Origin: Comamonas sp. | Lineage (GTDB): Bacteria; Pseudomonadota; Gammaproteobacteria; Burkholderiales; Burkholderiaceae_C | DNA length: 64,000 nucleotides | Reading direction: 5' to 3' | NCBI GenBank assembly: GCA_028690035.1 | Contig: JAQVCA010000002.1 | Location: forward strand, 310,001-374,000 | Part shown: positions 35,564 through 44,779 of the stretch, one piece after another | How positions within the stretch are numbered: position 1 is the first letter of the stretch | Layout: each line of letters opens with the position of its first letter | Position numbers and translations under genes: made by a program | Notes under the pieces: model-generated | Database searches by the model: none | Told to the model about the DNA's origin: nothing | Seen by the model: the letters and a program-made list of their open reading frames with translations, nothing else

Positions 35564-36334
35564 ATGCACGACGACCAACTGCTGCGCTACTCGCGCCACA
35601 TCCTGCTTGATGAAATCGGTATCGAAGGCCAAGAGCGCATCTGCGCCGCCCATGTGCTGATCCTGGGCGCGGGTGGCCTGGGCGCACCGGCGGCGCTGTA
35701 CCTGGCCGCCAGCGGTGTGGGGCAGATCACCGTCATCGATGACGATGTGGTGGACTTGACCAACCTGCAGCGCCAGATTGCCCACACCACGGCGCGTATT
35801 GGTCAGCCCAAGGTGGACTCGCTGGCGCAGGCGCTGGCCGATTTGAACCCCGAGGTGCAGGTGCGCACCATCGCCCAGCGCGCCGATGCAGCTTTGCTCG
35901 ATGGCCTGCTGGCCCAGGGCGTCACCGTGGTGCTGGACTGCTGCGACAACTACCGCACGCGCCAGATGGTGAACGCCGCCTGCGTGCGCCAGCGCGTGCC
36001 CCTGGTCAGCGGCGCGGCCATCCGGCTGGATGCGCAGATCAGCGTGTTCGATCCGCGCAATACCGAATCGCCCTGCTACGCCTGCCTGTTTGATCCCGAG
36101 GCCGATTTTGAAGAAATCCAGTGCTCCACCCTGGGCGTGCTCGCCCCACTGGTGGGCATTGTGGGCAGCATGCAGGCGGCCGAGGCGCTCAAGCTCATCG
36201 TCGGCACAGGCCGCAGCCTGGCCGGGCGCTTGCTGCTGCTCGATGCGCGCACCATGGAGTTCAGCCGCATGCACACGGCCAAAAATCCGGAATGCCGGGT
36301 GTGTGGCTCGGGCGCACACACGACACATCTTTAA
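35564..36334 (+). CDS. moeB: ThiF/MoeB-family adenylyltransferase
   Basis: A 256-residue E1-like enzyme that adenylates the C-terminal Gly-Gly of a small sulfur carrier (MoaD or ThiS). The ATP-binding GAGGLGAPAALYLA (residues ~37-50), VDLTNLQRQI with the catalytic Arg, DCCDNYRTR, and the two zinc CxxC pairs (CYAC, CRVC) are visible. MoeB and ThiF cannot be separated by sequence alone; moaE lies 24 kb away and no thi genes are near. The moeB name is the more usual for this synteny. Confidence 0.85.
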   Translation: MHDDQLLRYSRHILLDEIGIEGQERICAAHVLILGAGGLGAPAALYLAASGVGQITVIDDDVVDLTNLQRQIAHTTARIGQPKVDSLAQALADLNPEVQVRTIAQRADAALLDGLLAQGVTVVLDCCDNYRTRQMVNAACVRQRVPLVSGAAIRLDAQISVFDPRNTESPCYACLFDPEADFEEIQCSTLGVLAPLVGIVGSMQAAEALKLIVGTGRSLAGRLLLLDARTMEFSRMHTAKNPECRVCGSGAHTTHL

Positions 36335-36403
36335 ACCATTGCGCGATTGCCTCCGCATTTGGCCCACTGCCAGAATCACGGGTTTACCTTTCTGCAGGCT
36401 TTT

Positions 36404-36865
36404 ATGACCCCTTCTTTTTTTGCGTCGTGGCGCCTTGCCACTTGGATCGCCGTGGCCGCATGCGCGGGTGTTTCACACGCCCACGCCGACGGCATTTACC
36501 GCTGCCAGCAGGCCCACGGCAAAGTGACGTTCCAGCAGACGCCCTGCGCCGCAGCTGCACAGCAAGTGGTCATTCAAGAAGCCAGCCCCAAGTCAGCCGC
36601 CCCCCAGCCGCAAAGCGCTGCTGCGCAACCCTCCTCAGGTGCGGTGGATGCGGCAGGCGATGGTGCCTACGCCGCGTGCCGCCAGGCGGGGGTACAGGTG
36701 TTCGATCCCTCCCGCGAGCAGTCCCTGCAACACCCACAAGCGGCTTTCAACCAATGCAAGCAGGCCGTGCCGCCGCCCCAAGGCAACGATATGCAGTGCC
36801 TGACCGCCTGCGTCAACGCTTGGACCGATGAGTACAAGAAAAAATACCTGGGTAGTGCCCAATAA
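36404..36865 (+). CDS. Exported DUF4124-like protein
   Basis: A 153-residue secreted protein with a signal peptide (AVAACAGVSHAHA). After cleavage comes a short module resembling DUF4124 (GIYRCQQAHGKVTFQQTPC), then a Pro/Ala/Gln-rich linker and a Cys-bearing C-terminal part (CLTACVNAWTDEYKKKYLG). DUF4124 proteins are common small exported proteins of unknown function in Betaproteobacteria. The start at 36404 gives the complete signal. Its end overlaps the next gene's longest frame. Confidence 0.65.
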   Translation: MTPSFFASWRLATWIAVAACAGVSHAHADGIYRCQQAHGKVTFQQTPCAAAAQQVVIQEASPKSAAPQPQSAAAQPSSGAVDAAGDGAYAACRQAGVQVFDPSREQSLQHPQAAFNQCKQAVPPPQGNDMQCLTACVNAWTDEYKKKYLGSAQ

Positions 36866-37331
36866 CGTGGCTTCGCCCACAGCAAGCGCGACCGTGATCG
36901 ATATTCCCCTGGGCACCCATCGCTGGTTTTTGCAAGCCATCTACTGCGCGATGATTTTTCTGGTCTGCTTCAAATTCACCCACCTTGCTGTGGCTGTGTT
37001 GGCGGTCGGCATGGTGTTGCTCTTTTTTGCGGCCCAGCCCATTGGCGTGCAGATTGACCCCGTGCGCAAAACCCTCGGCTGGGTATATCGCCCGCAGTTT
37101 GCCTTTCGGCGCAAGGCGCCCATCGATCTGGCACCCTATTCGCGCATTTACTCTCAAATTGAGAGCTACGCAGGCCGCTCCCTGCATCTCAGTGGCCCCC
37201 AAGGCCAGCATGTGTGCATTGGCCATTTTGACCAAAGCCCCACCGATGCCCAGTGGCATCTGCACGAAGTGGCTCGGCTGCGCCAGCAGCTGGCCCAGGC
37301 ACTGGGCATCCACGACGGGGGTGGCGCATGA
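36828..37331 (+). CDS. Membrane protein of unknown function, two helices
   Basis: Up to 167 residues with two close membrane helices at ~34-72, then a soluble part (PIGVQIDPVRKTLGWVYRPQF, later LSGPQGQHVCIGHFDQS). I do not recognise the family. The ATG at 36828 lies inside the preceding gene; GTG codons at 36855 or 36867 are equally plausible starts and would remove 9 or 13 residues that show no conservation pattern. It overlaps the next gene as ATGA, so the two are coupled. Confidence 0.6.
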   Translation: MSTRKNTWVVPNNVASPTASATVIDIPLGTHRWFLQAIYCAMIFLVCFKFTHLAVAVLAVGMVLLFFAAQPIGVQIDPVRKTLGWVYRPQFAFRRKAPIDLAPYSRIYSQIESYAGRSLHLSGPQGQHVCIGHFDQSPTDAQWHLHEVARLRQQLAQALGIHDGGGA

Positions 37332-37744
37332 GCACCACGCTGCGCCGCACGTTGGTGGTGCTGGGCTGTTATGCGCTGTCGGGCTATGGTCTGCTGCTGT
37401 CGCTGCTGCTGGCGGGGGCGTCGGTTGGCAGTGCCAGCACCCTGACCCTGGTGGGGCTGCCGATATTGCTGGCATGGCTGTGCCATCTGAGCATGAGCTG
37501 GCATTGGGTGTGCAACCGCCCATCCAGTGCGCTGGTGCGGGCTGCGGGCACGCTGGCCGCGCTGCTGGGGCTGCTGCTGTGGCCCCAGGTGCTGCAGCAG
37601 CCACCGCGCTGGGCCCTGGCCGATACGTGGTCGGCCCTGGCCATGGGGGGGCTGCTCACCCTGCCCTGTGTGCTGCTGGGCCTGTATCTGCTGCGCTGGC
37701 ACCTGCAGGCGCAGCACAGGGCGCGCATGGGCACTGCGCCCTAA
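37328..37744 (+). CDS. Small polytopic membrane protein, unknown
   Basis: A 138-residue, very Leu-rich protein with about four hydrophobic segments and a short basic tail (RWHLQAQHRARMG). No motif identifies a family. The ATG at 37328 overlaps the previous gene's stop (ATGA). It may act with the two-helix protein encoded just upstream. The gap to ccoG is 124 bases. Confidence 0.6.
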   Translation: MSTTLRRTLVVLGCYALSGYGLLLSLLLAGASVGSASTLTLVGLPILLAWLCHLSMSWHWVCNRPSSALVRAAGTLAALLGLLLWPQVLQQPPRWALADTWSALAMGGLLTLPCVLLGLYLLRWHLQAQHRARMGTAP

Positions 37745-37868
37745 CCCAACTGCTATGCACCAATGGTGCGCATCTGCTGCTGTTTTCGCCTCCATAGTGC
37801 AGGCATAGTCCAAGCTCGGCGTTGAGGGTGTGCATTGGTGCAGCCCAGCGCCGCTGCAAAGGCTCAGC

Positions 37869-39320
37869 ATGACCCCGGAAAAACCCAACTCTGGTTCCCC
37901 CAAAAAACCGAAAAAAATCATCCCCATCGCGGCGGACAACTCCACGTCGTTCTATGAAGCGCGCAAGAAAATCCAACCGCGCAGCATTGGTGGCCTGTTT
38001 GCCAACTGGCGCTGGGCGATGGTGTGGATCACCCAAATCGTCTTTTACGGCCTGCCCTGGCTGCAGTGGGGCGAGCGCCAGATGGTGCTGTTCGACCTGC
38101 AGGCCATGCGCTTTTACCTGTTTGGGCTGGTGCTGTATCCGCAGGATTTCATCTTTCTGGCGGTGCTGCTCATCATCAGCGCGCTGGCGCTGTTTTTGTT
38201 CACCACGGTGGCCGGGCGGCTGTGGTGCGGCTTTACCTGCCCGCAGACGGTCTATACCGAAATCTTTATGTGGCTGGAGCGCATCACCGAGGGTGACCGC
38301 TCCAGCCGCCTGCGCTTAGACCACAGCGGCTGGACACTGGAAAAAATCCTCAAGCGCGGCGCCAAGCATGCCAGCTGGCTGGCGGTGTCGCTGTGGACGG
38401 GCTTTACCTTTGTGGGCTACTTTGTGCCCATTCGCACCCTGGGCGTGGAGGTGATGGCCCTGCAAGGGCCATGGCAAATTTTCTGGATGCTGTTCTACAG
38501 CCTGGCCACTTACGGCAACGCAGGCTTTTTGCGCGAGCAAATCTGCAAGCACATGTGCCCGTATGCGCGCTTTCAAAGCGCGATGCTGGATAAAGACACG
38601 CTCATCGTCACCTACGACCCCGTACGCGGTGAGCCACGCGGTGCGCGCACCAAAAAGCAAGCTGCCGATGCGAACGTGCAGCCCCTGGGCGATTGCATCG
38701 ACTGCACCTTGTGCGTGCAGGTCTGCCCGGTGGGCATCGACATTCGCGACGGCTTGCAGTACGAGTGCATTGGCTGTGGCCTGTGCATCGATGCCTGCGA
38801 CAGCGTGATGGACAAGGTGGGCAGCCCGCGCGGCCTGATTCGCCTGGCCACCCAAAACGGCATGACCCAGCGCTGGAGCCAAGCGCAAATGCTGCGCCGC
38901 GTGCTGCGCCCGCGTGTGCTGATTTACACCGCCATCATGGTGGGCCTGTGCATGGCCTTGGCCGCCAGCTTGGCCCTGCGTGTGCCGCTCAAGGTCAACG
39001 TGGTGCGCGACCGCGCCACCTTGGCGCGCATCGTGCAAGGCGGCCAGCTGGAGAACCTGTACCGCCTGCAGGTCATGAACGCCACCGAACAGCCCCAGCG
39101 CTACCGCATCAGCGCCAGCGGCTTGGAGGGCGTGAGCGTGGTGCCAGAAGACAGTACGCTGGAGCTGGCGCCCACCGAGTCGCGCTGGATCACGGTGCGT
39201 GCGCGCATCCCCTACGGCAGCGCCACACCGGGCGCACACACGATGCAATTTGCCATCCAGGCACAGGGTGGCAATGGCATCGAGGTGCTGGAGCCTACGG
39301 TGTTTCAGGTGCCACGCTAA
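37869..39320 (+). CDS. ccoG: Cytochrome c oxidase accessory protein CcoG (FixG/RdxA)
   Basis: A 483-residue membrane iron-sulfur protein linked to copper handling for cbb3-type oxidase assembly. Several membrane helices flank the conserved WCGFTCPQTVYTEIFMWLER block; two ferredoxin-like clusters follow (CIDCTLCVQVCP and CIGCGLCIDACD), then a final membrane helix and an Ig-like C-terminal periplasmic domain (FixG_C). Length matches the family. The oxidase genes ccoNOPQ are not in the window, so the gene is separated from its usual partners. Confidence 0.93.
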   Translation: MTPEKPNSGSPKKPKKIIPIAADNSTSFYEARKKIQPRSIGGLFANWRWAMVWITQIVFYGLPWLQWGERQMVLFDLQAMRFYLFGLVLYPQDFIFLAVLLIISALALFLFTTVAGRLWCGFTCPQTVYTEIFMWLERITEGDRSSRLRLDHSGWTLEKILKRGAKHASWLAVSLWTGFTFVGYFVPIRTLGVEVMALQGPWQIFWMLFYSLATYGNAGFLREQICKHMCPYARFQSAMLDKDTLIVTYDPVRGEPRGARTKKQAADANVQPLGDCIDCTLCVQVCPVGIDIRDGLQYECIGCGLCIDACDSVMDKVGSPRGLIRLATQNGMTQRWSQAQMLRRVLRPRVLIYTAIMVGLCMALAASLALRVPLKVNVVRDRATLARIVQGGQLENLYRLQVMNATEQPQRYRISASGLEGVSVVPEDSTLELAPTESRWITVRARIPYGSATPGAHTMQFAIQAQGGNGIEVLEPTVFQVPR

Positions 39321-39340
39321 GAGCAGCGCGGGCGCTGCGG

Positions 39341-39385
39341 GCCACTGGCATGGGCACTTGCATGCAAGTGCCCGTGGCTTTTTTA
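39341..39385 (+). terminator. Intrinsic terminator after ccoG
   Basis: A perfect 22-base palindrome at 39352-39373 (half GGGCACTTGCA) is enclosed by GCCAC (39341-39345) and GTGGC (39374-39378), followed by six T residues. It ends the ccoG transcript before the IS remnant. Confidence 0.85.
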
Positions 39386-39483
39386 TCCTCTGCGCCGTAA
39401 AACCCCGTCCAATTGCGCAGGCCGGAACGGCCCCAAGGCAACGCCGCCGCACTTGCGCGGGGATATAAGGCGCGACACCGCTG

Positions 39484-39768
39484 CTAAAGCGGTCTGTTTT
39501 GCTGCTCAACATACTGCTTGATGATTTCCAGCGGGGCACCGCCGCAACTGGCGGCAAAATAGCTTGGACTCCAAAGCTGATTTTTCCAGTAGTGCCTCGC
39601 AATGTCAGGGCGCTCCTGCCTGAGCATTCTGCTGGACACCCCTTTCATGCTGCGCACCAGAGAACTGATAGAGATTTTGGGGTGGTACTCCACCAGCAGG
39701 TGGATGTGATTTTCTTCACCATTGCACTCCACCACCGTCGCCTCGAAGTCATTGGCATAATCTGCCCC
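39484..39768 (-). pseudogene. tnpA: IS200-type Y1 transposase TnpA, N-terminus missing
   Basis: About 95 C-terminal residues of an HUH/Y1 transposase. The HUH pair is in ENHIHLLVEY and the nucleophile tyrosine in EIIKQYVEQQ; between them lie SMKGVSSRMLRQ and WSPSYFAASCGG, hallmarks of IS200 TnpA. A complete protein has about 135-140 residues and starts with a beta-strand pair around a FVTKYR motif. That part is absent: upstream the reading frame runs into antisense tnpB. No start codon of its own is evident, so this is a remnant. Confidence 0.75.
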
Positions 39769-40995
39769 ATGAAACCGGTCAAGGCACGCCCCTCCAAGTC
39801 CGCCAATCGCCAAGCAGCGCTGGGTGTGACGACTCGGGTGCTGCGTTTGCGAATCAAAGACAAACACGCTGCGCACCTTCTGGCGCAAAGCCGCGAAGTC
39901 AATCAAGTCTGGAACTACTCGCAAGATTTGGCATTGAAGGTTTTGGCGCGTGAGAACCGCTTCATGTCGGCCTACGATATGGCGGCGTACACCAAAGGCG
40001 CTGCCAAAGAGGGCTTGAGCTTGCATTCGCAAACAGTTCAGGCAGTGTCGGAGGAGTATTGCACCCGGCGCAAGCAATTCAAAAAAGCCAAGCTGCGTTG
40101 GCGTGTCTCGCACGGTTCGCGCCGCTCTCTCGGCTGGATTCCGCTCAAGGCCAGCGCCCTGAGCTATCGCAATGGGCAGGTTCACTATCAGGGCAAGGCT
40201 TTGTCTTTGTGGGACAGCTACGGTTTGGCCAACTACCAGTTGCGCTCTGGCTCGTTTAGTGAGGACGCTCGGGGCCGTTGGTATTTGAATGTCACCGTGG
40301 ACGTAAAGCTGCCAGCAGCAAAAGCGCTGGGCACTGGCGCTATCGGCATTGACCTTGGCTTGAAAGATTTTGCTGCGCTGTCCAATGGCCAGACCGTGCA
40401 AGCACAGCAGTTCTATCGAGACTTGGAGCCTGCTTTGGCCGTATCCCAACGGGCGGGCAATAAGCAACGCACGCGGGCGATCCACGCAAAAATAGCCAAC
40501 CGCAGAAAAGACTTTCTTCACAAGCTCAGTACCCGGCTCGTCAAAGAAAACGGGGCAATTTTCGTTGGCAATGTGAATGCCGCTGGCCTTGCGAAAACCA
40601 ATATGGCCAAGTCCGTATTGGATACGGGCTGGTCAACCTTCAGGACCCAATTGCAGTACAAGGGCGATAGCGCCGGTAGCTGGGTAAAAGAAGTCAACGA
40701 AGCCTACTCAACGCAAGAGTGCTCTTGCTGCCACGACCGTACTGGCCCGAAGGGGCTGGAGGGTTTGGCTGTGCGCCAGTGGACGTGCGGTGCGTGCCAG
40801 ACGGTGCATGACCGCGATACCAATGCGGCCAAGAATATCTTGGCCCGTGGGTTGCTTGCATTGGAGAGCGAATTTTCCGCTGCGCGGGAGGCGAGAGCCG
40901 TTGAAGCCGCAGTGAATGAGGTTGCGTGCGCAAGCGCCGCAGCTGGGGCCGGACATGGCCCTCTGGAAGTAGGAATCCCCTTCCAAGTTGCTTAG
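39769..40995 (+). CDS. tnpB: RNA-guided nuclease TnpB (IS605 family) with unusual RuvC-II
   Basis: A 408-residue TnpB. RuvC-I Asp195 (GIDLGLKDF), the zinc ribbon CSCC...CGAC near 316-340, and RuvC-III Asp350 (HDRDTNAAKNIL) are present. The RuvC-II segment reads IFVGNVNAAGLA (267-270 GNVN) where most TnpBs have a catalytic Glu; Glu311 in VNEAYSTQ may replace it, as I recall for TnpBs with a rearranged site. The ATG at 39769 starts the protein; a longer upstream frame is antisense to tnpA. Guide RNA would come from its 3' end. Confidence 0.88.
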   Translation: MKPVKARPSKSANRQAALGVTTRVLRLRIKDKHAAHLLAQSREVNQVWNYSQDLALKVLARENRFMSAYDMAAYTKGAAKEGLSLHSQTVQAVSEEYCTRRKQFKKAKLRWRVSHGSRRSLGWIPLKASALSYRNGQVHYQGKALSLWDSYGLANYQLRSGSFSEDARGRWYLNVTVDVKLPAAKALGTGAIGIDLGLKDFAALSNGQTVQAQQFYRDLEPALAVSQRAGNKQRTRAIHAKIANRRKDFLHKLSTRLVKENGAIFVGNVNAAGLAKTNMAKSVLDTGWSTFRTQLQYKGDSAGSWVKEVNEAYSTQECSCCHDRTGPKGLEGLAVRQWTCGACQTVHDRDTNAAKNILARGLLALESEFSAAREARAVEAAVNEVACASAAAGAGHGPLEVGIPFQVA

Positions 40996-41015
40996 GCAAT
41001 TTGCAAGGGAAGGAT
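40850..41015 (+). ncRNA. Probable omega-RNA region at the tnpB 3' end
   Basis: TnpB guide RNAs are transcribed from the 3' end of the gene through the right end of the element. This span covers the last ~145 bases of tnpB and the region to the putative right end GGATGTCAAG. No structure was computed; limits are inferred from family knowledge. Confidence 0.35.
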
Positions 41016-41153
41016 GTCAAGTTGTCAATTTCGCGACAGGCGACGGTGTGATACTGGCCTACGGGCTGTTTCACCTGACACAATTGGTCGCCAAAACTGC
41101 CCGTGATGGCACTGGTGGGCAGTGTCTGCCGTTCACACAACAAGGATCTTTCG

Positions 41154-41618
41154 ATGAAAAACCTGTTCAAGCTCAAACAGCTGACCCTTGGCGCCGCCGC
41201 ATTCACCCTGGCCTTTGCTGCTGCAGCCGCAGACAAAGGCACCGCCGCTGAGGCCGTGGCCATGGTGCAAAAGGGTGTGGCGTTGATGCAATCCGTCGGC
41301 CCCGAAAAAGCCTTTGCCGAGTTCAACGACCCCCAAGGCGCGTTTGTGCAAAAAGACCTGTATGTCATGTGCTACGACATGGCGGGCAACAACAAATGCC
41401 ACGGCTCCAACCCCAAGCTGATTGGCAAGAACCTGCTCGAGATTAAAGATGCCGATGGCAAATTCATCGTCAAGGGTCTGATTGAAGCAGCGCAAAAGGG
41501 CGGCAAGCAGTGGGTGGATTACCGCTGGCCCAATGCCACGACCAAGGCTGTCGAGCCCAAATCCACGTACGTCGAAAAAGTGGGCGATGTGCTGATTGGC
41601 GTTGGTATCTACAAGTAA
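41154..41618 (+). CDS. Exported single-Cache domain protein
   Basis: A 154-residue periplasmic protein. After a signal peptide (AAAFTLAFAAAAA) it consists of one sCache_2-like domain (AVAMVQKGVALMQSVGPEKAFAEF, then GKNLLEIKDADGKFIVKGLIEAA and a YRWPNATT segment). Free-standing Cache proteins bind small ligands and may deliver the signal to receptors. The next gene is a chemoreceptor, a suggestive pairing. AAGGAT precedes the ATG at 41154. Confidence 0.82.
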   Translation: MKNLFKLKQLTLGAAAFTLAFAAAAADKGTAAEAVAMVQKGVALMQSVGPEKAFAEFNDPQGAFVQKDLYVMCYDMAGNNKCHGSNPKLIGKNLLEIKDADGKFIVKGLIEAAQKGGKQWVDYRWPNATTKAVEPKSTYVEKVGDVLIGVGIYK

Positions 41619-41705
41619 CCGCAACGCGCTCGCGTGCCGGCGGCTGCGCTGTCGTGAGGCGCGGCCCTGCGCTGGCGACGCTCTCCCTTCCTTAACGACC
41701 CCCCC

Positions 41706-43292
41706 ATGAAGATCAGCGATCTGCGTATTGGCACCCGCCTCAAAATTGGCTTTGGCATTGTCTTGGCCCTGCTCATTGCGGTGGTGGTGCTGGTCAATGT
41801 CAGCAGCGCGCGCAACGAGCGGCAACTGTTCGCCGGGCTGGAACTGGCCAGCACTAAGGTGCAGTGGACGGCCACCATGCGCGCCGAGCAGCTCGAAGCG
41901 GTGGTGGCCATTCGCAGCATTGGCCTGCACTCCGAAGTGAGCGAGATGAACAAGGAAGAAGCGCGCTTGAAGGAGCACAGCCAGCGCTACGCGCAAGCGC
42001 TGCAGCAGCTGATGGCCCTGGGCACCACCGAAGAAGAAAAAGCCATTTTTGCCCGCATGGCCGAGTTGGAAAAAGGCCTGGCTGGCCTGCGCGCTGATGC
42101 CATCGGCCAGGCGCTGGCCTTCAATGCCGAGGGAGTGGCGCAGATCATTTCCAGGCGGATGGATCCGCTGTTTCGCCAGCTGATGGCCGAAATCAACCAA
42201 CTGGTCGAGTTGCAACAGACCGCCGAGCAGCAGGTGCGCGCCCAGGCCCAAGCGGCCAGCCGCCGCCTCAGTGGCCTGCTGTATGGGGCGGCCATCATCG
42301 CGGTGCTGGTGGGCAGCGTGCTGGCCTGGGCCACCACGCGCAGCATCACCCGGCCCCTGCACGAGGCGGTGGAGGTGGCGCGCCATGTGGCCAGCGGCGA
42401 TTTGACGATGGACATCGCTGTCGAATCGCAAGACGAAACCGGCGCGCTGATGCAGGCGCTCAAAGACATGAACGCCAGCTTGCTGCGCACCGTCGAGCAG
42501 GTGCGCGCAGGCACCGACACGATTGCCGCCGCCTCGGGCCAGATTGCGGCGGGCAATGCCGAGCTGTCGGCGCGCACCGAGCAGCAGGCCACCTCGCTGG
42601 AAGAAACCGCTGCCTCGATGGAAACCCTGACCGGCACCGTCAAGCAAAACGCCGACAACGCGCGCCAGGCCAATCAGCTGGCGCAATCGGCCTCGCAGGT
42701 GGCCACGCAGGGTGGTGAGGTGGTGGCGCAGGTGGTGGACACCATGCGCTCCATCAACACCTCGTCGAAAAAGATTGTGGACATCATCAGCGTGATCGAT
42801 GGCATCGCCTTCCAAACCAATATCTTGGCGCTCAACGCTGCCGTCGAGGCCGCGCGCGCGGGCGAGCAGGGGCGGGGCTTTGCCGTGGTGGCCAGCGAGG
42901 TGCGCAACCTGGCCGGGCGCAGCGCCGATGCAGCCAAAGAGATCAAGGCACTGATCAGCGATTCGGTGGACAAGGTCGAAACCGGCAGCCATTTGGTGGA
43001 GCAGGCCGGCCAGACCATGGAGCAAATTGTCGCCAGCATCAGCCGCGTCACCGGCATCATGGGCGAGATCACCGCCGCCAGTGCCGAACAAAGCGCCGGC
43101 ATCGACCAAGTGCATATGGCGATTGAGCAGATGGAAGTGGCCACGCAGCAAAACGCCGCCATGGTTGAGCAGGCCACCAGCGCCGCCGATGCCCTGCACG
43201 GCCAAGCCGACCGCTTGACCCAGGTGGTGAGTGTGTTTCGCTTGCACGACAGCGGCGCGCCGCGCCATGCCAGGCTGAGCGCTCCGGTCTAG
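41706..43292 (+). CDS. Methyl-accepting chemotaxis protein (four-helix-bundle sensor)
   Basis: A 528-residue classical MCP. Membrane helix 1 is at ~12-32, a periplasmic four-helix-bundle sensor follows to ~188, membrane helix 2 at ~190-212 and HAMP to ~265. The signalling domain holds the tip [20 protein letters not shown]. Its C-terminus lacks a clear CheR-tethering pentapeptide. The Cache protein gene just upstream may supply ligand information. Its TAG stop shares CTAG with the convergent MocR gene. Confidence 0.92.
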   Translation: MKISDLRIGTRLKIGFGIVLALLIAVVVLVNVSSARNERQLFAGLELASTKVQWTATMRAEQLEAVVAIRSIGLHSEVSEMNKEEARLKEHSQRYAQALQQLMALGTTEEEKAIFARMAELEKGLAGLRADAIGQALAFNAEGVAQIISRRMDPLFRQLMAEINQLVELQQTAEQQVRAQAQAASRRLSGLLYGAAIIAVLVGSVLAWATTRSITRPLHEAVEVARHVASGDLTMDIAVESQDETGALMQALKDMNASLLRTVEQVRAGTDTIAAASGQIAAGNAELSARTEQQATSLEETAASMETLTGTVKQNADNARQANQLAQSASQVATQGGEVVAQVVDTMRSINTSSKKIVDIISVIDGIAFQTNILALNAAVEAARAGEQGRGFAVVASEVRNLAGRSADAAKEIKALISDSVDKVETGSHLVEQAGQTMEQIVASISRVTGIMGEITAASAEQSAGIDQVHMAIEQMEVATQQNAAMVEQATSAADALHGQADRLTQVVSVFRLHDSGAPRHARLSAPV

Positions 43293-44725
43293 AGCGCCGT
43301 CGGGGACAAGGCACTCGCCAGCTGCCCCAACGTACGCAGCGCCGCTTCGCTGCGCGCATTCCACTCCTGGCCGTAGTTCAGACGCAGACAGTTAGAAAAA
43401 CTGCGCGAGGCAGAAAAAATCGGCCCCGGTGCAATGCTGATGCCATGCTGCAAGGCTTGGCGGTGCAGCACCAGGGTGTCGCAGCCTGCGGGCAGCTCGA
43501 CCCACAAGAAGTAGCCGCCCTCAGGCTGGGTGGCGCGCGTGCCGGGCGGAAAGTGGCGGCCCACGGCCTCGATCATGCGCGCCTTGCGGCTGGCCAAGGT
43601 GTGGCGCAGGCGGCGCAGGTGTTTGTCGTAGCCGCCACGGCGCAGGTAATCGGCCAGCGCCTGCTGCACCGGCACCGAAGCGCCCAGGGTGGTGGTCAGC
43701 TTGTGCCGCGCCACGGCCTGGGTAAAGCGCCCCGCTGCGGCCCAGCCCAGGCGGTAGCCCGGCGCCAGGCATTTAGAAAACGAGCTGCAATGCAGCACCA
43801 GCCCTTGCGTATCGAAGGCTTTGGCGGGCAGCGGGCGCTTGTCGCCAAAGTACAGCTCGGCGTACACATCGTCCTCGATCAGCGGCAAGCCGTAGCGCGC
43901 CAGCAGGGCCACCAAGTCGCGCTTTTTGGCTTCGGGCATCAGGCTGCCCAGCGGGTTTTGGAAAGTGGTCATCAGCCAGCAGGCCTTGGGGCCGTGGCGC
44001 ACGATGGCGCGCTCCAGCGCTTGCAGGTCGATGCCTTCGCGCGGGTGGGTGGGCACTTCAATGGCGTGCAGGCCCATGCGCTCCAGCGCCTGCAAGGCCG
44101 CGTAAAACGTGGGCGCTTCCACCACCACGGCATCGCCCGGGCGGGTGACGCTGCCCAGGCACAGGTTGAGCGCCTCCAGAGCACCGTGGGTGATGACGAT
44201 GTCTTCAGCGGGCACCGGCATGCCATCGGCCAGGTAGCGCAGGGCAATCTGGCGGCGCAAATCCAGGTGGCCCTGCGACAGGTCATCCACGGTGCTCCAC
44301 GGATCAAGCGCCTGCGCCGTGGCCGCCACCGACTGGCCCAGGCGCGCCAGCGGAAACAGCAGGGGGCTGGGAAAGGCCGAACCCAGCGCCACCACATTGC
44401 GCGTGGTGCTGGCTTGCAGCACCTCAAATACCAGCTCGCTGACATCCACCGCGATGGTGGCATCCTGCGGCTGCGAGGCTTGCTCGGGCTGGGGCAGATG
44501 CTGTGCGGCGCCATCGCTGACGTAGTAGCCCGAGCGCTCGCGCGCGCGCACCAAGCCGCGCGCCTCCAGCAGGTAATAGGCCTGAAACACCGTGGAGGCG
44601 CTCACCCCCCGGCTCTCGCAGGTATGGCGCACCGACGGCAGACGGTCGCCGGACTGCAGCACGCCGCTGCGAATGGAATGCTCAATGTCTGCTGCCAGTG
44701 CCTCGTACCGCTTCATATCGCCCAT
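43289..44725 (-). CDS. MocR-type GntR regulator with aminotransferase domain
   Basis: A 478-residue PLP-dependent transcription factor. A GntR winged helix occupies residues ~1-75 ([30 protein letters not shown]), linked to a fold type I aminotransferase domain with [34 protein letters not shown], and the PLP lysine in [15 protein letters not shown]. Such proteins respond to amino-acid or vitamin-like ligands; the target is unknown. ATG at 44725 or nine bases downstream. Nothing adjoining is an obvious regulated gene. Confidence 0.9.
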   Translation of the reverse strand: MGDMKRYEALAADIEHSIRSGVLQSGDRLPSVRHTCESRGVSASTVFQAYYLLEARGLVRARERSGYYVSDGAAQHLPQPEQASQPQDATIAVDVSELVFEVLQASTTRNVVALGSAFPSPLLFPLARLGQSVAATAQALDPWSTVDDLSQGHLDLRRQIALRYLADGMPVPAEDIVITHGALEALNLCLGSVTRPGDAVVVEAPTFYAALQALERMGLHAIEVPTHPREGIDLQALERAIVRHGPKACWLMTTFQNPLGSLMPEAKKRDLVALLARYGLPLIEDDVYAELYFGDKRPLPAKAFDTQGLVLHCSSFSKCLAPGYRLGWAAAGRFTQAVARHKLTTTLGASVPVQQALADYLRRGGYDKHLRRLRHTLASRKARMIEAVGRHFPPGTRATQPEGGYFLWVELPAGCDTLVLHRQALQHGISIAPGPIFSASRSFSNCLRLNYGQEWNARSEAALRTLGQLASALSPTAL

Positions 44726-44779
44726 GCTGGTGGTTGTGGTGCGGGTGCGATCATCGATGCATGCGCCAGCAGCACGCGC

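Larger units (their letters stand above)
39400..41020. mobile_element. Decayed IS200/IS605-family element (truncated tnpA, intact tnpB)
   Basis: Holds a 5'-truncated Y1 transposase on the minus strand and an intact tnpB on the plus strand, head to head. The right end probably lies near 41010-41020 (GGGAAGGATGTCAAG), a motif I associate with right ends of related elements. The left boundary cannot be placed; it lies between the ccoG terminator and the tnpA stop. Without a working tnpA in cis the element could move only with help from another copy. Confidence 0.7.

Noticed and set aside
37745-37868. An FNR-type site upstream of ccoG
   Set aside because: No TTGAT-N4-ATCAA pattern could be found in the gap.
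39769-40995. TnpB as a Cas12-type effector of a CRISPR system
   Set aside because: Size, neighbouring tnpA and absence of arrays or cas genes fit an IS605 element.
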